DNA of 64,000 nt from Desertimonas flava (GTDB lineage Bacteria; Actinomycetota; Acidimicrobiia; Acidimicrobiales; Ilumatobacteraceae), in assembly GCF_003426815.1 (NCBI RefSeq), contig NZ_QKYK01000013.1:62001-126000 (forward strand), in the 5' to 3' direction. This document shows, one piece after another, positions 1 through 8,760 of the stretch. The notes under the pieces are model-generated. The model was not told the origin of the DNA. It worked only from the letters and a program-made list of their open reading frames with translations, and made no database searches. Position 1 is the stretch's first letter; every line of letters starts with the position of its first letter. A program made the position numbers and the translations under genes.

Positions 1-1
1 C

Positions 2-970
2 GTGGGTCGCCCTCCGGAGGCCGACCGCAACGGCTACCACGTCGTGCGCAGGGGCAGCCGGTACAGCGTGTTCCCCCGCACCGCCGTCGCCGAGGTGCTC
101 GGGCGGATGGGGCCGTTCGACGCCCTCGTGGAGATCTGGAACGGGGTGCCGTGGTTCTCGCCCGTGTGGTGCCGCCGGCCGCGGATCACGGTCCTCCACC
201 ACGTGCACGGACCGATGTGGGACCAGATCCTTCCCCGGCCCCTTGCCGGACTCGGGCGAGCCCTCGAGGCGCGGCTGGCGCCGCCCTTCTACCGTCGGAC
301 GTCGGTGGTCACGCCGTCGGAAGCGACGCGCGACGAGTTGATCGGGCTCGGCTTCCGTCCCGATCGCGTGACGGCCGTGCACAACGGGGTCGACCCCTTC
401 TTCTCGCCCGGCCCGGAGCGATCGCCGACTCCACTGGTCGTGGCCGTCGGACGCTTCGCGCCCGTCAAGCGATTCGAGGTGACGATCGCCGCCGCCGTCG
501 AGGCTCGCCGCCACGTGCCTGAGCTCCGCCTCCGCCTCGTCGGCGACGGACCGCTCCGCGGCGAGCTCGAGCGACTGGTCGCGTCACACGGGGCCGGCGA
601 CTGGGTCACGTTCACGGGGCGCGTGGCCGGCGAGCGGCTGCGGGACGAGTACCGCCGCGCCTGGGTGGTGGCGAGCGGCTCGCTCGCCGAGGGCTGGGGG
701 CTCACCCTGACCGAGGCCGCGGCGTGCGGCACACCCGCCGTGGCGACCGACATCCCCGGGCACCGTTGCTCGGTGGTCGACGGCGTCACCGGCGTGCTGG
801 CGTCGCCTGATGCGCTGGGAGCGGCGCTCACGGCGGTGCTGACCGATGGCGCCCGCCGTCAGTCGCTGGCCGACGCCGCTCTGGCCCGGGCGGCGATCCT
901 CACGTGGGAGGCCTCGGCGACCGGCGTGCTGCGCGCGCTGCACGGCGAGGTCGCTCGCCAGCCGCACTGA
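2..970 (+). CDS. GT4-family glycosyltransferase, 5' end outside window
   Basis: This is the C-terminal part of a retaining GT-B glycosyltransferase that moves a sugar from an activated nucleotide donor to an unknown acceptor. The visible 322 residues carry the family landmarks: VTPSEATRDELIGLGF and VHNGVDPFF near the domain junction, VAVGRFAPVKRFE opening the donor domain, and the EGWGLTLTEAAACGTPAV block, whose E-x7-E pattern binds the nucleotide sugar. The reading frame is open to the window edge and the N-terminal acceptor domain looks incomplete, so the first GTG is probably not the true start. The downstream mannosyltransferase operon suggests a cell-envelope glycan locus, which is inference. 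Confidence 0.85.
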   Translation: MGRPPEADRNGYHVVRRGSRYSVFPRTAVAEVLGRMGPFDALVEIWNGVPWFSPVWCRRPRITVLHHVHGPMWDQILPRPLAGLGRALEARLAPPFYRRTSVVTPSEATRDELIGLGFRPDRVTAVHNGVDPFFSPGPERSPTPLVVAVGRFAPVKRFEVTIAAAVEARRHVPELRLRLVGDGPLRGELERLVASHGAGDWVTFTGRVAGERLRDEYRRAWVVASGSLAEGWGLTLTEAAACGTPAVATDIPGHRCSVVDGVTGVLASPDALGAALTAVLTDGARRQSLADAALARAAILTWEASATGVLRALHGEVARQPH

Positions 971-985
971 GCCGGCGCTCGAGGC

Positions 986-1306
986 TCAGCAGGAGCTGAC
1001 TGGGCTGAGGACGTCGCCGACGCCGGCGGCGAACTGCGTACCGCTCGGGATCGCTATCGACTCGCCGACGTTGGGGAGGTTGCCGACGTCGTCGGTCGTC
1101 ACCGGTACGTCGACGAAGGCGATGAGTGTCCCAGGGGCTCCGGCCCCACTGCGGTAGAAGGTGACGACGTAGTCGTTGTTCGGTAGGAAGCCGGAGAGCG
1201 AAGCGTTGACGTAGCACTGAGAGCTCTGGGGGGATTCCGAGAACGACACGGCGACCCGAGGTTCGGTCGAACCTTCGGTCGCCGGCATTGCCACACTGTC
1301 ACCCAC
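986..1306 (-). CDS. Small hypothetical protein
   Basis: A protein of about 106 residues that I do not recognise. It has no signal peptide or membrane segment, and is rich in Ser, Val, Gly and Asn with predicted beta character (YVVTFYRSGAGAPG, LIAFVDVPVTTDDVGNLP). Two cysteines are present, one at the very C terminus. The start is chosen at GTG 1306 because GGAGG at 1320-1316 lies nine bases upstream. An in-frame GTG at 1315 would put that same sequence inside the start. A TACACT hexamer at 1360-1355 could be its -10 box. It is convergent with the glycosyltransferase. Confidence 0.5.
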   Translation of the reverse strand: MGDSVAMPATEGSTEPRVAVSFSESPQSSQCYVNASLSGFLPNNDYVVTFYRSGAGAPGTLIAFVDVPVTTDDVGNLPNVGESIAIPSGTQFAAGVGDVLSPVSSC

Positions 1307-1377
1307 GTCGTTCACCCTCCTCCGTCCAGCGGCCCACGTGCTGGTCGTGGCGCGAGTGTACCGCGCTCATCTGAGCG

Positions 1378-2097
1378 TCAGCGGCGGCGGTGAAGAGCAG
1401 GGGAGTAGCGCACGATGCACACGAGGGCCCACAGGCCGTCGCGCCAGCCGATCTTCTTGCCCTCTTCGTAGGTTCGCCCGTCGTATGAGATGCCCACCTC
1501 GTAGAGCCGCCAACGGCCTCCGGCCACCTTGGCGGTGATCTCCGGCTCGATGCCGAAGCGGTCCTCGCGCAGCTCGATCGACTCCAGGACCTCGCGTCGG
1601 AAGGCCTTGTAACAGCTCTCCATGTCGGTGAGGTTGAGGTCGGTGAACATGTTGGACAGCAGCGTGAGCAGCCGGTTGCCGAGCGAGTGCCAGAAGTACA
1701 GCACCCGGTGCGGCCGCCCCGTGAGGAACCGCGATCCGAACACGACGTCGGCGACGCCCCGCTCGAGCGGCTCGAGCATCAGGCCGTACTCCCTCGGGTC
1801 GTATTCGAGGTCGGCGTCCTGCACGATCACGTACTCGCCGCGCACGGTGGCGAACGCGGTCCGCAGCGACGCGCCCTTGCCACGGTTGCGGCCGTGCTCG
1901 AGGACGCGTACCCGCTCGTCGGTGACCGATCGGAGCACGTCGACCGTGCCGTCGGAGGAGCCGTCGTCGACCACCACGACCTCGGCCACCCACGGCGACT
2001 CGAGGACCCGCTTGAGCAGCGCCTCGACGGTGGCCACCTCGTTGTAGCAGGGGACGGCGACCGACAGGCAAGGCCGTGGTGTCAGCTCGCTGATCAC
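1378..2097 (-). CDS. Family 2 glycosyltransferase, dolichol-phosphate mannose synthase-like
   Basis: Predicted to transfer a hexose, usually mannose, from a nucleotide sugar to polyprenyl phosphate on the inner membrane face, supplying a lipid-linked donor. The 239-residue protein has the GT2 fold signs: SVAVPCYNE, VVVDDGSSDGT and the metal-binding QDADLEYDP (DxD). The C-terminal YEEGKKIGWRDG block is typical of DPM1-like enzymes. No C-terminal membrane anchor is seen, so it is the short soluble type. The start GTG 2097 overlaps the upstream stop by four bases (GTGA). Sharing an operon with two membrane mannosyltransferases fits it making the polyprenyl-phosphate-mannose they would use. Confidence 0.85.
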   Translation of the reverse strand: MISELTPRPCLSVAVPCYNEVATVEALLKRVLESPWVAEVVVVDDGSSDGTVDVLRSVTDERVRVLEHGRNRGKGASLRTAFATVRGEYVIVQDADLEYDPREYGLMLEPLERGVADVVFGSRFLTGRPHRVLYFWHSLGNRLLTLLSNMFTDLNLTDMESCYKAFRREVLESIELREDRFGIEPEITAKVAGGRWRLYEVGISYDGRTYEEGKKIGWRDGLWALVCIVRYSPALHRRR

Positions 2098-3356
2098 GGG
2101 ATCACCGCGTAGGAGCCGTAGATCAGCGTGAACACGACCATCGAACCGGCGCTGAGCACGACGACCCCCTCGAACAGATAGCGGCGGCGACGGGGCAACC
2201 AGGCGGCAACCCCGAACACCAGCGGGAACGCGGCAAACACGAAACGCGGGCGGGCCGAGACCGTTGCGGGCATCACCATCAGCGCGGCGACGCCCGCGGC
2301 GTAGGCGAGCATGGGCAGTGGCACTCGCCGGACGACGGCGCAGTACGCACCGATGGCGAGGGCGAAGAGCGCGAGCGCGGTGTGCATGTACGTGCCGCCG
2401 TACCACGACCCCAACGGATTCTCGAGAAAGCGCCACGTGAATCGCACGGCGGTGGCGCCCCAGCTGTACCCCTCGTCCCACGCCTCGCGCTGGGCGCGCA
2501 TCCATGCGCCGGACTCGCCGGTGTGGTGGGTGAGGAAGAGGTGGTAGCCGAACACGCCGAGCGGAGCGAGCACGACCGACACGAGGGCGCGCCACTGGCG
2601 GCGCTTCCAGATGACGAGGAGCGCGGCGACCCCGCAGGCGGCGACGAGACCGATCGCGTTGGGGCGGGTGGCCGTCCCGATGGCGCTGAAGACGCCGGCG
2701 AGGATCCACCGTTCACGGTGGAGGCACAAGAAGCACGCTGTCGCGCACACGATGAGCGAGGGCTCGGCGTACGACCACGACAACGTGACCGCTCCGGGGA
2801 AGACGCAGAACAGGATCATGGCCCGGCGGGCCGTGTCGAGGTCGTAGAGGTCGCGAGCGATCATGCCGACGAGCACGACGGCGATGGCCGACAGCACGAC
2901 GTTGAGACCGAGCAGGGCGTAGAAGACGTTGCCCGGGAACACCAGGTCGAACCAGCGGGCGAGCATCGGATAGACCGGGAAGAAGGCCACGCTGGCGCTC
3001 GATCCCTGGTCGTAGCGGATGAACGTGGCGAGCTGCCGGGGGTACCCCTCGTCGGCGATGATCTTGTACCACTTGCCATCCCACCGCCACAGGACGTTCT
3101 CGATCATCACGCGGACGCTGCCCGGGACGGGCAGGAACCGCGATTGGCGCTCGCTGACCTCCTGGGTGGCCTGGGCGTATGACCCGACGTACACGAGGAT
3201 CCGCGAGATCACGTAGGCGGCGAGGCCGATGCCGATCGTGCGGTGCCATTCTCGTCGGGAGGCGGCCGCGAAGCGGTCGGCCGCCGTCTCGGCCTGGCGC
3301 GCCCCGATGACGCCGGTCCCGTGCTCGGCGGCAACGGGCAGGGCGGCGACCGACAT
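2094..3356 (-). CDS. Integral membrane mannosyltransferase, PIG-V/Gpi18-like (paralogue 2)
   Basis: A 420-residue polytopic membrane protein with about eight to ten hydrophobic segments. Near the first outer loop is the GT-C signature WRWDGKWYKIIADEGYP, matching the W-D-x-x-WY..IA..GYP pattern of PIG-V/Gpi18-type mannosyltransferases that use polyprenyl-phosphate-mannose on the outer membrane face. It aligns end to end with the next gene (shared ARDLYD-D-ARRAM, AEP, NHTG/HHTGE and ARPR blocks), so the two arose by tandem duplication. ATG 3356 overlaps the upstream stop by one base (TGATG). The acceptor is unknown, and a glycolipid or lipoglycan is the natural guess. Confidence 0.8.
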   Translation of the reverse strand: MSVAALPVAAEHGTGVIGARQAETAADRFAAASRREWHRTIGIGLAAYVISRILVYVGSYAQATQEVSERQSRFLPVPGSVRVMIENVLWRWDGKWYKIIADEGYPRQLATFIRYDQGSSASVAFFPVYPMLARWFDLVFPGNVFYALLGLNVVLSAIAVVLVGMIARDLYDLDTARRAMILFCVFPGAVTLSWSYAEPSLIVCATACFLCLHRERWILAGVFSAIGTATRPNAIGLVAACGVAALLVIWKRRQWRALVSVVLAPLGVFGYHLFLTHHTGESGAWMRAQREAWDEGYSWGATAVRFTWRFLENPLGSWYGGTYMHTALALFALAIGAYCAVVRRVPLPMLAYAAGVAALMVMPATVSARPRFVFAAFPLVFGVAAWLPRRRRYLFEGVVVLSAGSMVVFTLIYGSYAVIP

Positions 3357-4627
3357 CAGGGCACCGCCCCGTAGGCGGCGTAGACGAGCGAGTAGCCGAC
3401 CAGCACACTGGTGGACAGCAGCACCAGACCGCCGAACGCGAGGTGACGGCGGCGGGGCCACCAGGCTGCGACGGCGATCGCCAGCGGGAACGCGGCGAGC
3501 ACGAGCCGGGGACGGGCCGTGAGGTTGTCGGAGCCGAGCATCATGACGGCGATGACGACGCAGTAGACGATCATCGGGGCGGGAATGCGGCGGCGGACGG
3601 CGCAATAGAGACCGGCCACCAGCGACGCCACGGCGAGGGCGGTGTGGCCGTACACCGCTCCCTGGTCGGCGGCCAGCGGGTTGTCGACGAACCGCCAGAC
3701 ATAGCGCGCTGTCGTCTCGCCCCAGTTCCACCCCTCGTACCAGCTTTGGCGTTGGATCCGCCACCAGCCGGCGGCCACTCCGGTGTGGTTGGCGAACCAC
3801 GCGTAGAACGCGATCAGGGCGAGCGGGGCGGCGAGGAGCGACCAGAGCGCCCGCCACTCGCGGCGCACGGCGACGGCGACGACGGCCGCCGCGAGACAAG
3901 CGAACACGAGGGCGACGGCGTGAGGGCTGGCGAGCGCGCCGACGGCGGCGAAGGCGCCGGCCAGGAGCCAGCGTCGCCGGTGCATGCAGGCGAATGCCGC
4001 CGCCGCGAACAGCACGAGCAGTGGCTCCGCCGACGGCCACGTGAGCGCCATCGCTCCCGGATAGAAGCAGAACAGCACCATCGCCCGTCGGGCGACGTCG
4101 GCGTCGTAGAGGTCGCGGGCGACGGCACCCACCATGACGACGGCAGCGAGCGAGATCGGCACCATCACGGCGATCAAGGCGTCGTCGACGCCGCCCGGCC
4201 AGATGACGTCGAAGCCCCGGGCGGTCCACGGCAGGAGCGGCAGGGACCCGAGCGTGGCGCCGGTGCCGCGGAGGCTGCCCAGGCTCTCGGGGATGTTCCG
4301 CGGGTAGCCGCTGCTGGCGATGGAGTGGAACCAGCGCCCGTCCCACTGCATGAGGATCTGGTCCATGATGCCGCGCATGCTCGGCTCGAACGGCAGACCA
4401 CGGGTGTAGCGCTCCCACACGTCTTGGGCGGCGCGGGCGTACACGGCCCCGAACACCAGCAGGCGCGACACGATGAAGGCACCGATCCCGGCCCGCCGTG
4501 CCGACCGCCACGCCTGCGCCTCGGCCGCGGCCATCGGATCGAGCGACGGGCGGGCGTGTCGCCGGGCGGTCCAGGCGCCGGCGAGGGCCGGCCCGATGCG
4601 TCGAGGAGGGGAGACGGTGACGGCCAC
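3356..4627 (-). CDS. Integral membrane mannosyltransferase, PIG-V/Gpi18-like (paralogue 1)
   Basis: First gene of the envelope operon, 423 residues. A soluble N-terminal stretch of about 40 residues is followed by multiple hydrophobic helices. The GT-C motif reads MQWDGRWFHSIASSGYP, with W-D-G-x-W as in PIG-V/Gpi18 enzymes. The aspartate is expected to be catalytic. It is paralogous to the following gene but diverges in loops, suggesting successive transfers or different acceptors rather than redundancy. The next genes follow with TGATG and GTGA overlaps, so the three are probably translationally coupled. The family call is firm; the sugar and acceptor are not visible. Confidence 0.8.
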   Translation of the reverse strand: MAVTVSPPRRIGPALAGAWTARRHARPSLDPMAAAEAQAWRSARRAGIGAFIVSRLLVFGAVYARAAQDVWERYTRGLPFEPSMRGIMDQILMQWDGRWFHSIASSGYPRNIPESLGSLRGTGATLGSLPLLPWTARGFDVIWPGGVDDALIAVMVPISLAAVVMVGAVARDLYDADVARRAMVLFCFYPGAMALTWPSAEPLLVLFAAAAFACMHRRRWLLAGAFAAVGALASPHAVALVFACLAAAVVAVAVRREWRALWSLLAAPLALIAFYAWFANHTGVAAGWWRIQRQSWYEGWNWGETTARYVWRFVDNPLAADQGAVYGHTALAVASLVAGLYCAVRRRIPAPMIVYCVVIAVMMLGSDNLTARPRLVLAAFPLAIAVAAWWPRRRHLAFGGLVLLSTSVLVGYSLVYAAYGAVP

Positions 4628-4637
4628 GTCGATGTGC

Positions 4638-5582
4638 TCAGTACAGGTGCATGGGCAGGATGCGCCGGCGGGGCCCGAAGGCCGGGGCCCGCCTGCCCAC
4701 CATGCCCAGAAGGCGCAGAACGCGCCCGCGCTGTGGCCGGTACGGCTCGAGCAGCTCCAGCATGCGGGCGTCGTCGCCGCGCGGTTCGCCGGCGAGGTTC
4801 CAGGCCACGAGGTTGGGCAGGTGGTAGTCGCCGACGGCGACGGCGTCGTCGTCGCCGCAGGCGGGACCCATGACGATGCCGATCGTCCACGGGCCGACGC
4901 CGGAGATCAGCGCCAGCTTGGCGGCCGTCTCGGCATGCGGGAGGCCGGCCCAGTCCCAGAAGTGATGCGACGCCCGGGCGACGGCGATGAGGGCGGCCGC
5001 CCGCTTGCGTTCGATGCCGATGGGATGGAACCACCAGGTGGGAAGGCGGGCGAGACGCCGGGGATCGGGCGGCAGCAGCAGGCCGGGGTGCGGGCCGGGC
5101 GCCGGCTCGCCGAGGCGTCGCACGAGGATGGCGTACTGCTGGAGGGCCTCGCGAGCGGTGATGCGCTGTTCGACCACCGCCGGGATCAGCGAGTGATACA
5201 GATCGCCGCTGGCGCCGGCGGCGAGCAACGGGTTGCGCCGGGCGGCTTCGGTGACGAGCGGGTGCGGACCGTCGGGGATGTCGAGCACCTTGCCGTTGCC
5301 GGTCATGGCCACGATGGCGGCCGCCGCGTGGTCGGCGCCCGGGCCCCAGGCCTCGACGCGCCGCTCCTGGCTGCTCCAGTCCACGAGGGCCGTCGCCGGA
5401 CCGTCGGGGGTGCGCATCGCGCGGAGCATCCAGGTGGGACCGAGACGGGTGGTGGGATCCCCGCGACCACGGCGATACCAGCTGACGTTGGCTCGGATCT
5501 GTTTGAGCTCGGCGGCCGGCGTGAGTGCTGCCGACCGCGACACCGCCGATGGGGGAGCGATCGTCGGCGCCGGCATCGTCAT
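4638..5582 (-). CDS. DNA-3-methyladenine glycosylase II-like (AlkA/HhH-GPD)
   Basis: A base-excision repair glycosylase that would remove alkylated purines from DNA. The 314-residue product carries the helix-hairpin-helix LISGVGPWT at about residues 225-233, followed at the expected spacing by the catalytic aspartate (VGDYHLPN, D252). The segment VVEQRITAREA matches the LVEQQIS-type substrate-wedge helix of AlkA. The N-terminal domain is beta-rich, as in AlkA. ATG 5582 is chosen; an in-frame TTG lies at 5600 and a further ATG at 5576. It sits ten bases from the mannosyltransferase operon on the same strand and may be co-transcribed with it, with no evident functional link. Confidence 0.8.
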   Translation of the reverse strand: MTMPAPTIAPPSAVSRSAALTPAAELKQIRANVSWYRRGRGDPTTRLGPTWMLRAMRTPDGPATALVDWSSQERRVEAWGPGADHAAAAIVAMTGNGKVLDIPDGPHPLVTEAARRNPLLAAGASGDLYHSLIPAVVEQRITAREALQQYAILVRRLGEPAPGPHPGLLLPPDPRRLARLPTWWFHPIGIERKRAAALIAVARASHHFWDWAGLPHAETAAKLALISGVGPWTIGIVMGPACGDDDAVAVGDYHLPNLVAWNLAGEPRGDDARMLELLEPYRPQRGRVLRLLGMVGRRAPAFGPRRRILPMHLY

Positions 5583-5691
5583 GGCTACCGACCGTAGCAA
5601 GGGGGTGTCATGGCGTTGCGGTCTCCCTGGTCGGCCGACGTGGCGAACCGCCGCCCGGGGCAGGCGCGCCGGATCCCTGTCCGGCGACCGG

Positions 5692-6699
5692 TCAGGCCAC
5701 GAGCGGATGATGGCAGGCGACGAAGTGGTCGCCGCCGTTGCCGCCGACGGGCCGGATCTCCGGCTCGGTGGTTCGGCACACGTCGGTGGCGAAGGGGCAG
5801 CGGGTGTGGAAGCGGCACCCCGGCGGCGGCAGCACCGGCGACGGCGGCTCCCCGGTGATCGGTGGCGGCACGTCGGGCGCCTCGGGGTCGGCGACGGGGA
5901 TCGAGTCGAGGAGGACCTTGGTGTAGGGGTGGGCCGGGCGCTCGTAGAGGGCGTCGCTGGCCGCGACCTCGCACATCTTGCCGAGGTACATCACGGCCAC
6001 CCGATCGCTGACGTTCTTGACGACGGCCAGATCGTGGGCGATGAACACCAACGTCAACTGGTGTTTGGCCTTGAGGTCCTCGAGGAGGTTGAGCACCTGG
6101 GCCTGCACGCTCACGTCGAGGGCCGACACGGGCTCGTCGCAGATGATCAGCGACGGGTCGAGCACCAGGGCACGGGCGATCGAGATGCGCTGGCACTGGC
6201 CGCCCGAGAACTGGTGTGGCTGGCTCTCGGCCGCCCGCTCGGGGTCGATGCCGACCTCTTCGAGCGTGCGGTCGACGACGGCGCCGCGCTCCGCCTTCGA
6301 TCCCCGCTTCCAGATGTCGAGAGGCTCGGCGACGATGTCGCGCACCTTGCGGCGCGGGTTGAGCGCAGAGATCGGATCCTGGAAGATCATCTGCATCCGC
6401 GTGCGGGCCGTGCGCATCGCCGCCTTGTCGAGGGTGGTGAGGTCGGCGCCCTCGAAGCGGACCGTGCCCGACGTCGGGGGCGGGAGCTGCATGACGGCGC
6501 GCCCGGTGGTGGTCTTCCCACAGCCGGACTCACCGACGATCCCGAGCGTCTCTCCGCGCTTGACGTCGAGACTGATCCCGGCCACGGCGCTGACGGTGAG
6601 GCCGGTGCGTCCGATGGGGAAGTCGACGACGAGATCGTCGACGCGCAAGACGATGTCGTCATCGTCGTCGCGCAGATGAGCCTTTCCCGTACCCGCCAT
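5692..6699 (-). CDS. Peptide-type ABC transporter ATP-binding protein (OppF/DppF-like)
   Basis: Second ATPase of the importer. It has Walker A GESGCGKT (residues 56-63), the ABC signature FSGGQCQRISIARAL, Walker B LIICDEPVSALD and the switch histidine in VFIAHDLAVVKN. The C-terminal oligopeptide/HPY extension with CRFHTRCPFATDVC is diagnostic of the Opp/Dpp/Nik subfamily. At 335 residues it has the usual length. It closes the operon (binding protein, two permeases, OppD-like, OppF-like). A 25-codon ORF separates it from the OppD-like gene by only a few bases. The substrate, peptide or otherwise, cannot be read from sequence. Confidence 0.92.
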   Translation of the reverse strand: MAGTGKAHLRDDDDDIVLRVDDLVVDFPIGRTGLTVSAVAGISLDVKRGETLGIVGESGCGKTTTGRAVMQLPPPTSGTVRFEGADLTTLDKAAMRTARTRMQMIFQDPISALNPRRKVRDIVAEPLDIWKRGSKAERGAVVDRTLEEVGIDPERAAESQPHQFSGGQCQRISIARALVLDPSLIICDEPVSALDVSVQAQVLNLLEDLKAKHQLTLVFIAHDLAVVKNVSDRVAVMYLGKMCEVAASDALYERPAHPYTKVLLDSIPVADPEAPDVPPPITGEPPSPVLPPPGCRFHTRCPFATDVCRTTEPEIRPVGGNGGDHFVACHHPLVA

Positions 6700-6701
6700 C
6701 G

Positions 6702-6779
6702 TCAGCGTTCCCCGGCCACGCAGGCTGCGCGATCGCCCGCGCCGACGCCGGGACGCTCGCTGAACCGTGCCATGCTCAT
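6702..6779 (-). CDS. 25-codon bridging ORF between the two ATPase genes
   Basis: Between the OppD-like stop and the OppF-like start lies a 25-codon ORF. Its ATG (6779) overlaps the upstream TGA by one base, and its own TGA ends two bases before the OppF-like ATG (6699). The peptide MSMARFSERPGVGAGDRAAC is not recognised and has no membrane segment. The tight stop-start contacts at both ends suggest it carries ribosomes from one ATPase gene to the next rather than encoding a functional protein. It may also be a chance ORF. Confidence 0.3.
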   Translation of the reverse strand: MSMARFSERPGVGAGDRAACVAGER

Positions 6780-7798
6780 CAGCTGACCGCCTTCGTGATC
6801 GTCACCTTGCGCTCGGTGTGTTCCGGGGAGCCCACCGGGTACCAGCAGGCGTACTCGTGGCCGGGACTGTCGGCCGGGGTGAGCGGCGGTGCCTCGCGAT
6901 GACACCGGTCGCGGGCGAAGGCGCAGCGGGGAGCAAACCGGCACCCGTCGGGCGGGTGCACGAGATCAGGCGGGCGTCCCGGGATCGCCCGCAGCCGCGT
7001 GTGCGACGGTGCATCGAGGGAGGGGATGCTCTCCATCAGCGCTTCGGTGTAGGGCATCTTCATCTCGGCGAAGAGGGTGCGGGTGGGCGCCCGTTCCACG
7101 ACGCGGCCGCCGTACATCACGACGATCTGATCGGTGTGGCGAGCGACGACGCCGAGGTCATGGGTGACGAGGACCACCGACATGTTCCGCTCTCGCCGCT
7201 GTTCACCGATCAGGTCGAGGATCTGGGCCTGAACCGTCACGTCGAGGGCGGTGGTCGGCTCGTCGGCGAACAGTGCCTTGGGCCCGCAGGCCAAGGCGAT
7301 GGCGATCATCACGCGCTGGCGCATGCCACCCGACAGCTCGTGCGGGTACTGGCGCAGCCGCGCCTCGGGCATGGGGATGCGGACGTCGGTGAGGAGCTTG
7401 ACGGCGGTCTCGTTGGCATTGGTGCGGTCCATGCCGAGATGGACGCGGAGCGGCTCGGCGATCTGGTCGCCGATGCGCATCAACGGGTTCAGCGAGCCCA
7501 TCGGGTCCTGGAAGACCATCGCCATCGACCGGCCCCACACCGAACGCATCTGCTTGGTCGACCGGCCGACGAGCTCGTCGCCTTCGAAGCGAACCGAGCC
7601 CGAACGGACGACGTCCGGGCCCGACAGCAACCCCATGATCGAACGGCTGAGCACCGTCTTGCCCGACCCCGACTCGCCGACGATGCCGACCGCCTCGGCG
7701 CGGTCGACGCGCAGCGACACGCCGTCGACCGCCCGGACCAGGCCGCGCTTGGTGCGAAAGTGCGTGACGAGGTCCTCGACCTCGATCAATGAGTCCAC
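6779..7798 (-). CDS. Peptide-type ABC transporter ATP-binding protein (OppD/DppD-like)
   Basis: First ATPase of the importer, 339 residues. It shows Walker A GESGSGKT, signature LSGGMRQRVMIAIAL, Walker B ALFADEPTTALD, H-loop VLVTHDLGVVARH, and the C-terminal HPY region with CRFAPRCAFARDRC. GTG 7798 is chosen as start because it overlaps the permease stop by one base (TAGTG), in keeping with the other couplings in this operon. A TTG at the LIEVEDL position is an alternative. It pairs with the OppF-like protein to form the heterodimeric motor. Confidence 0.92.
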   Translation of the reverse strand: MDSLIEVEDLVTHFRTKRGLVRAVDGVSLRVDRAEAVGIVGESGSGKTVLSRSIMGLLSGPDVVRSGSVRFEGDELVGRSTKQMRSVWGRSMAMVFQDPMGSLNPLMRIGDQIAEPLRVHLGMDRTNANETAVKLLTDVRIPMPEARLRQYPHELSGGMRQRVMIAIALACGPKALFADEPTTALDVTVQAQILDLIGEQRRERNMSVVLVTHDLGVVARHTDQIVVMYGGRVVERAPTRTLFAEMKMPYTEALMESIPSLDAPSHTRLRAIPGRPPDLVHPPDGCRFAPRCAFARDRCHREAPPLTPADSPGHEYACWYPVGSPEHTERKVTITKAVS

Positions 7799-8760
7799 TA
7801 GATCGCCGCCTTGCGGATGTCGAAGCGGCGGGAGAGCCAGTCGCCGACGAGGTTGAACGACAGCACGGTGAGGAACAGCATCAGGCAGGGAAAGATCGTC
7901 GCCCACCACGCGTCGTCCATGTCGTTGCGGTTCTGGTCGATCAACTTGCCCCACGTGGGTGTGGGCGTCTCGACGCTCAGGCCGAGGAAGGCGAGCGCTC
8001 CCTCGGCGGCGATGAGGATGCCGAGCCCGGTGAACGACACCGTGATCATCGTCGGGATGAGGTTGGGCAGGATCTCGCGCCCGATCACCCGGCGGGTCGG
8101 GGCGCCGATGCTGCGGGCGGCGAGGACGAACTCCCGCTCTCGCAGCGAGAGCGTCTGCGCCCGCACGATGCGGGCCAGTGGGGCGATGGCGAGGATCCCC
8201 AACGTGAGCGTGATCTGCCAGCGCCGGCTCAGCCAGCCGAGTCCCGACGTCGTCTCGGTGAGCGTGTCGAGCTTGGTGACCATCACGACGGCGAGCACGA
8301 TCGAGGGCATCGCCAGCAGGCAGTCGACGATGATGCCGACGGCGCGGTCGGTGTAGCCGCGCAGGTAACCGGCGAGGACCCCGATGACGCCGCCGAGGAC
8401 GAGTCCCATGACGGTTGCTCCGAGTCCGACGATGAGCGTGGTGCGGGCGCCGTAGATGCACTTGGCGAACACGTCGCCGCCGAGGCTGTCGGTGCCGAAC
8501 AGCGCCGTCGCACCCGGCCCGAGGCCGTACTGGTTGGCGACCTCGCCGCCCACCCGCACCTTCTCGGTCGCATCACGGACGAAGGGGAGGACGCCGGCGA
8601 AGATGGCGAGGAACGTCAGCACGACGAGGAACACGATGCCGAACAGGGCGCCGAACGGCGGTCGCGACTCCCACGCACGGCGCAGCCGGCTCGGCGGTGA
8701 CGGCGTGCGATCCGCCGTGGCGGTGGCGATCGCCGGCGCGGTGATCCCGTCGACGGTCAT
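7798..8760 (-). CDS. ABC transporter permease (OppC/DppC-like)
   Basis: Inner-membrane permease of 320 residues. It has a cytoplasmic N-terminal tail, a first helix (FGIVFLVVLTFLAIFAGVLP), the periplasmic region with FGTDSLGGDVFAKCIYGART, and five further helices. The EAA loop ARSIGAPTRRVIGREILPN contacts the ATPases. The FGTD.LG.D.. motif is the hallmark of the DppC/OppC branch. Its ATG overlaps the DppB-like stop by four bases (ATGA). Confidence 0.92.
   Translation of the reverse strand: MTVDGITAPAIATATADRTPSPPSRLRRAWESRPPFGALFGIVFLVVLTFLAIFAGVLPFVRDATEKVRVGGEVANQYGLGPGATALFGTDSLGGDVFAKCIYGARTTLIVGLGATVMGLVLGGVIGVLAGYLRGYTDRAVGIIVDCLLAMPSIVLAVVMVTKLDTLTETTSGLGWLSRRWQITLTLGILAIAPLARIVRAQTLSLREREFVLAARSIGAPTRRVIGREILPNLIPTMITVSFTGLGILIAAEGALAFLGLSVETPTPTWGKLIDQNRNDMDDAWWATIFPCLMLFLTVLSFNLVGDWLSRRFDIRKAAI

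Noticed and set aside
3443-4873. 476-codon plus-strand open frame opposite the mannosyltransferase genes
   Set aside because: High-GC antisense shadow, G/R/H/E-rich, with no motif; the minus-strand genes have signature motifs and operon overlaps.
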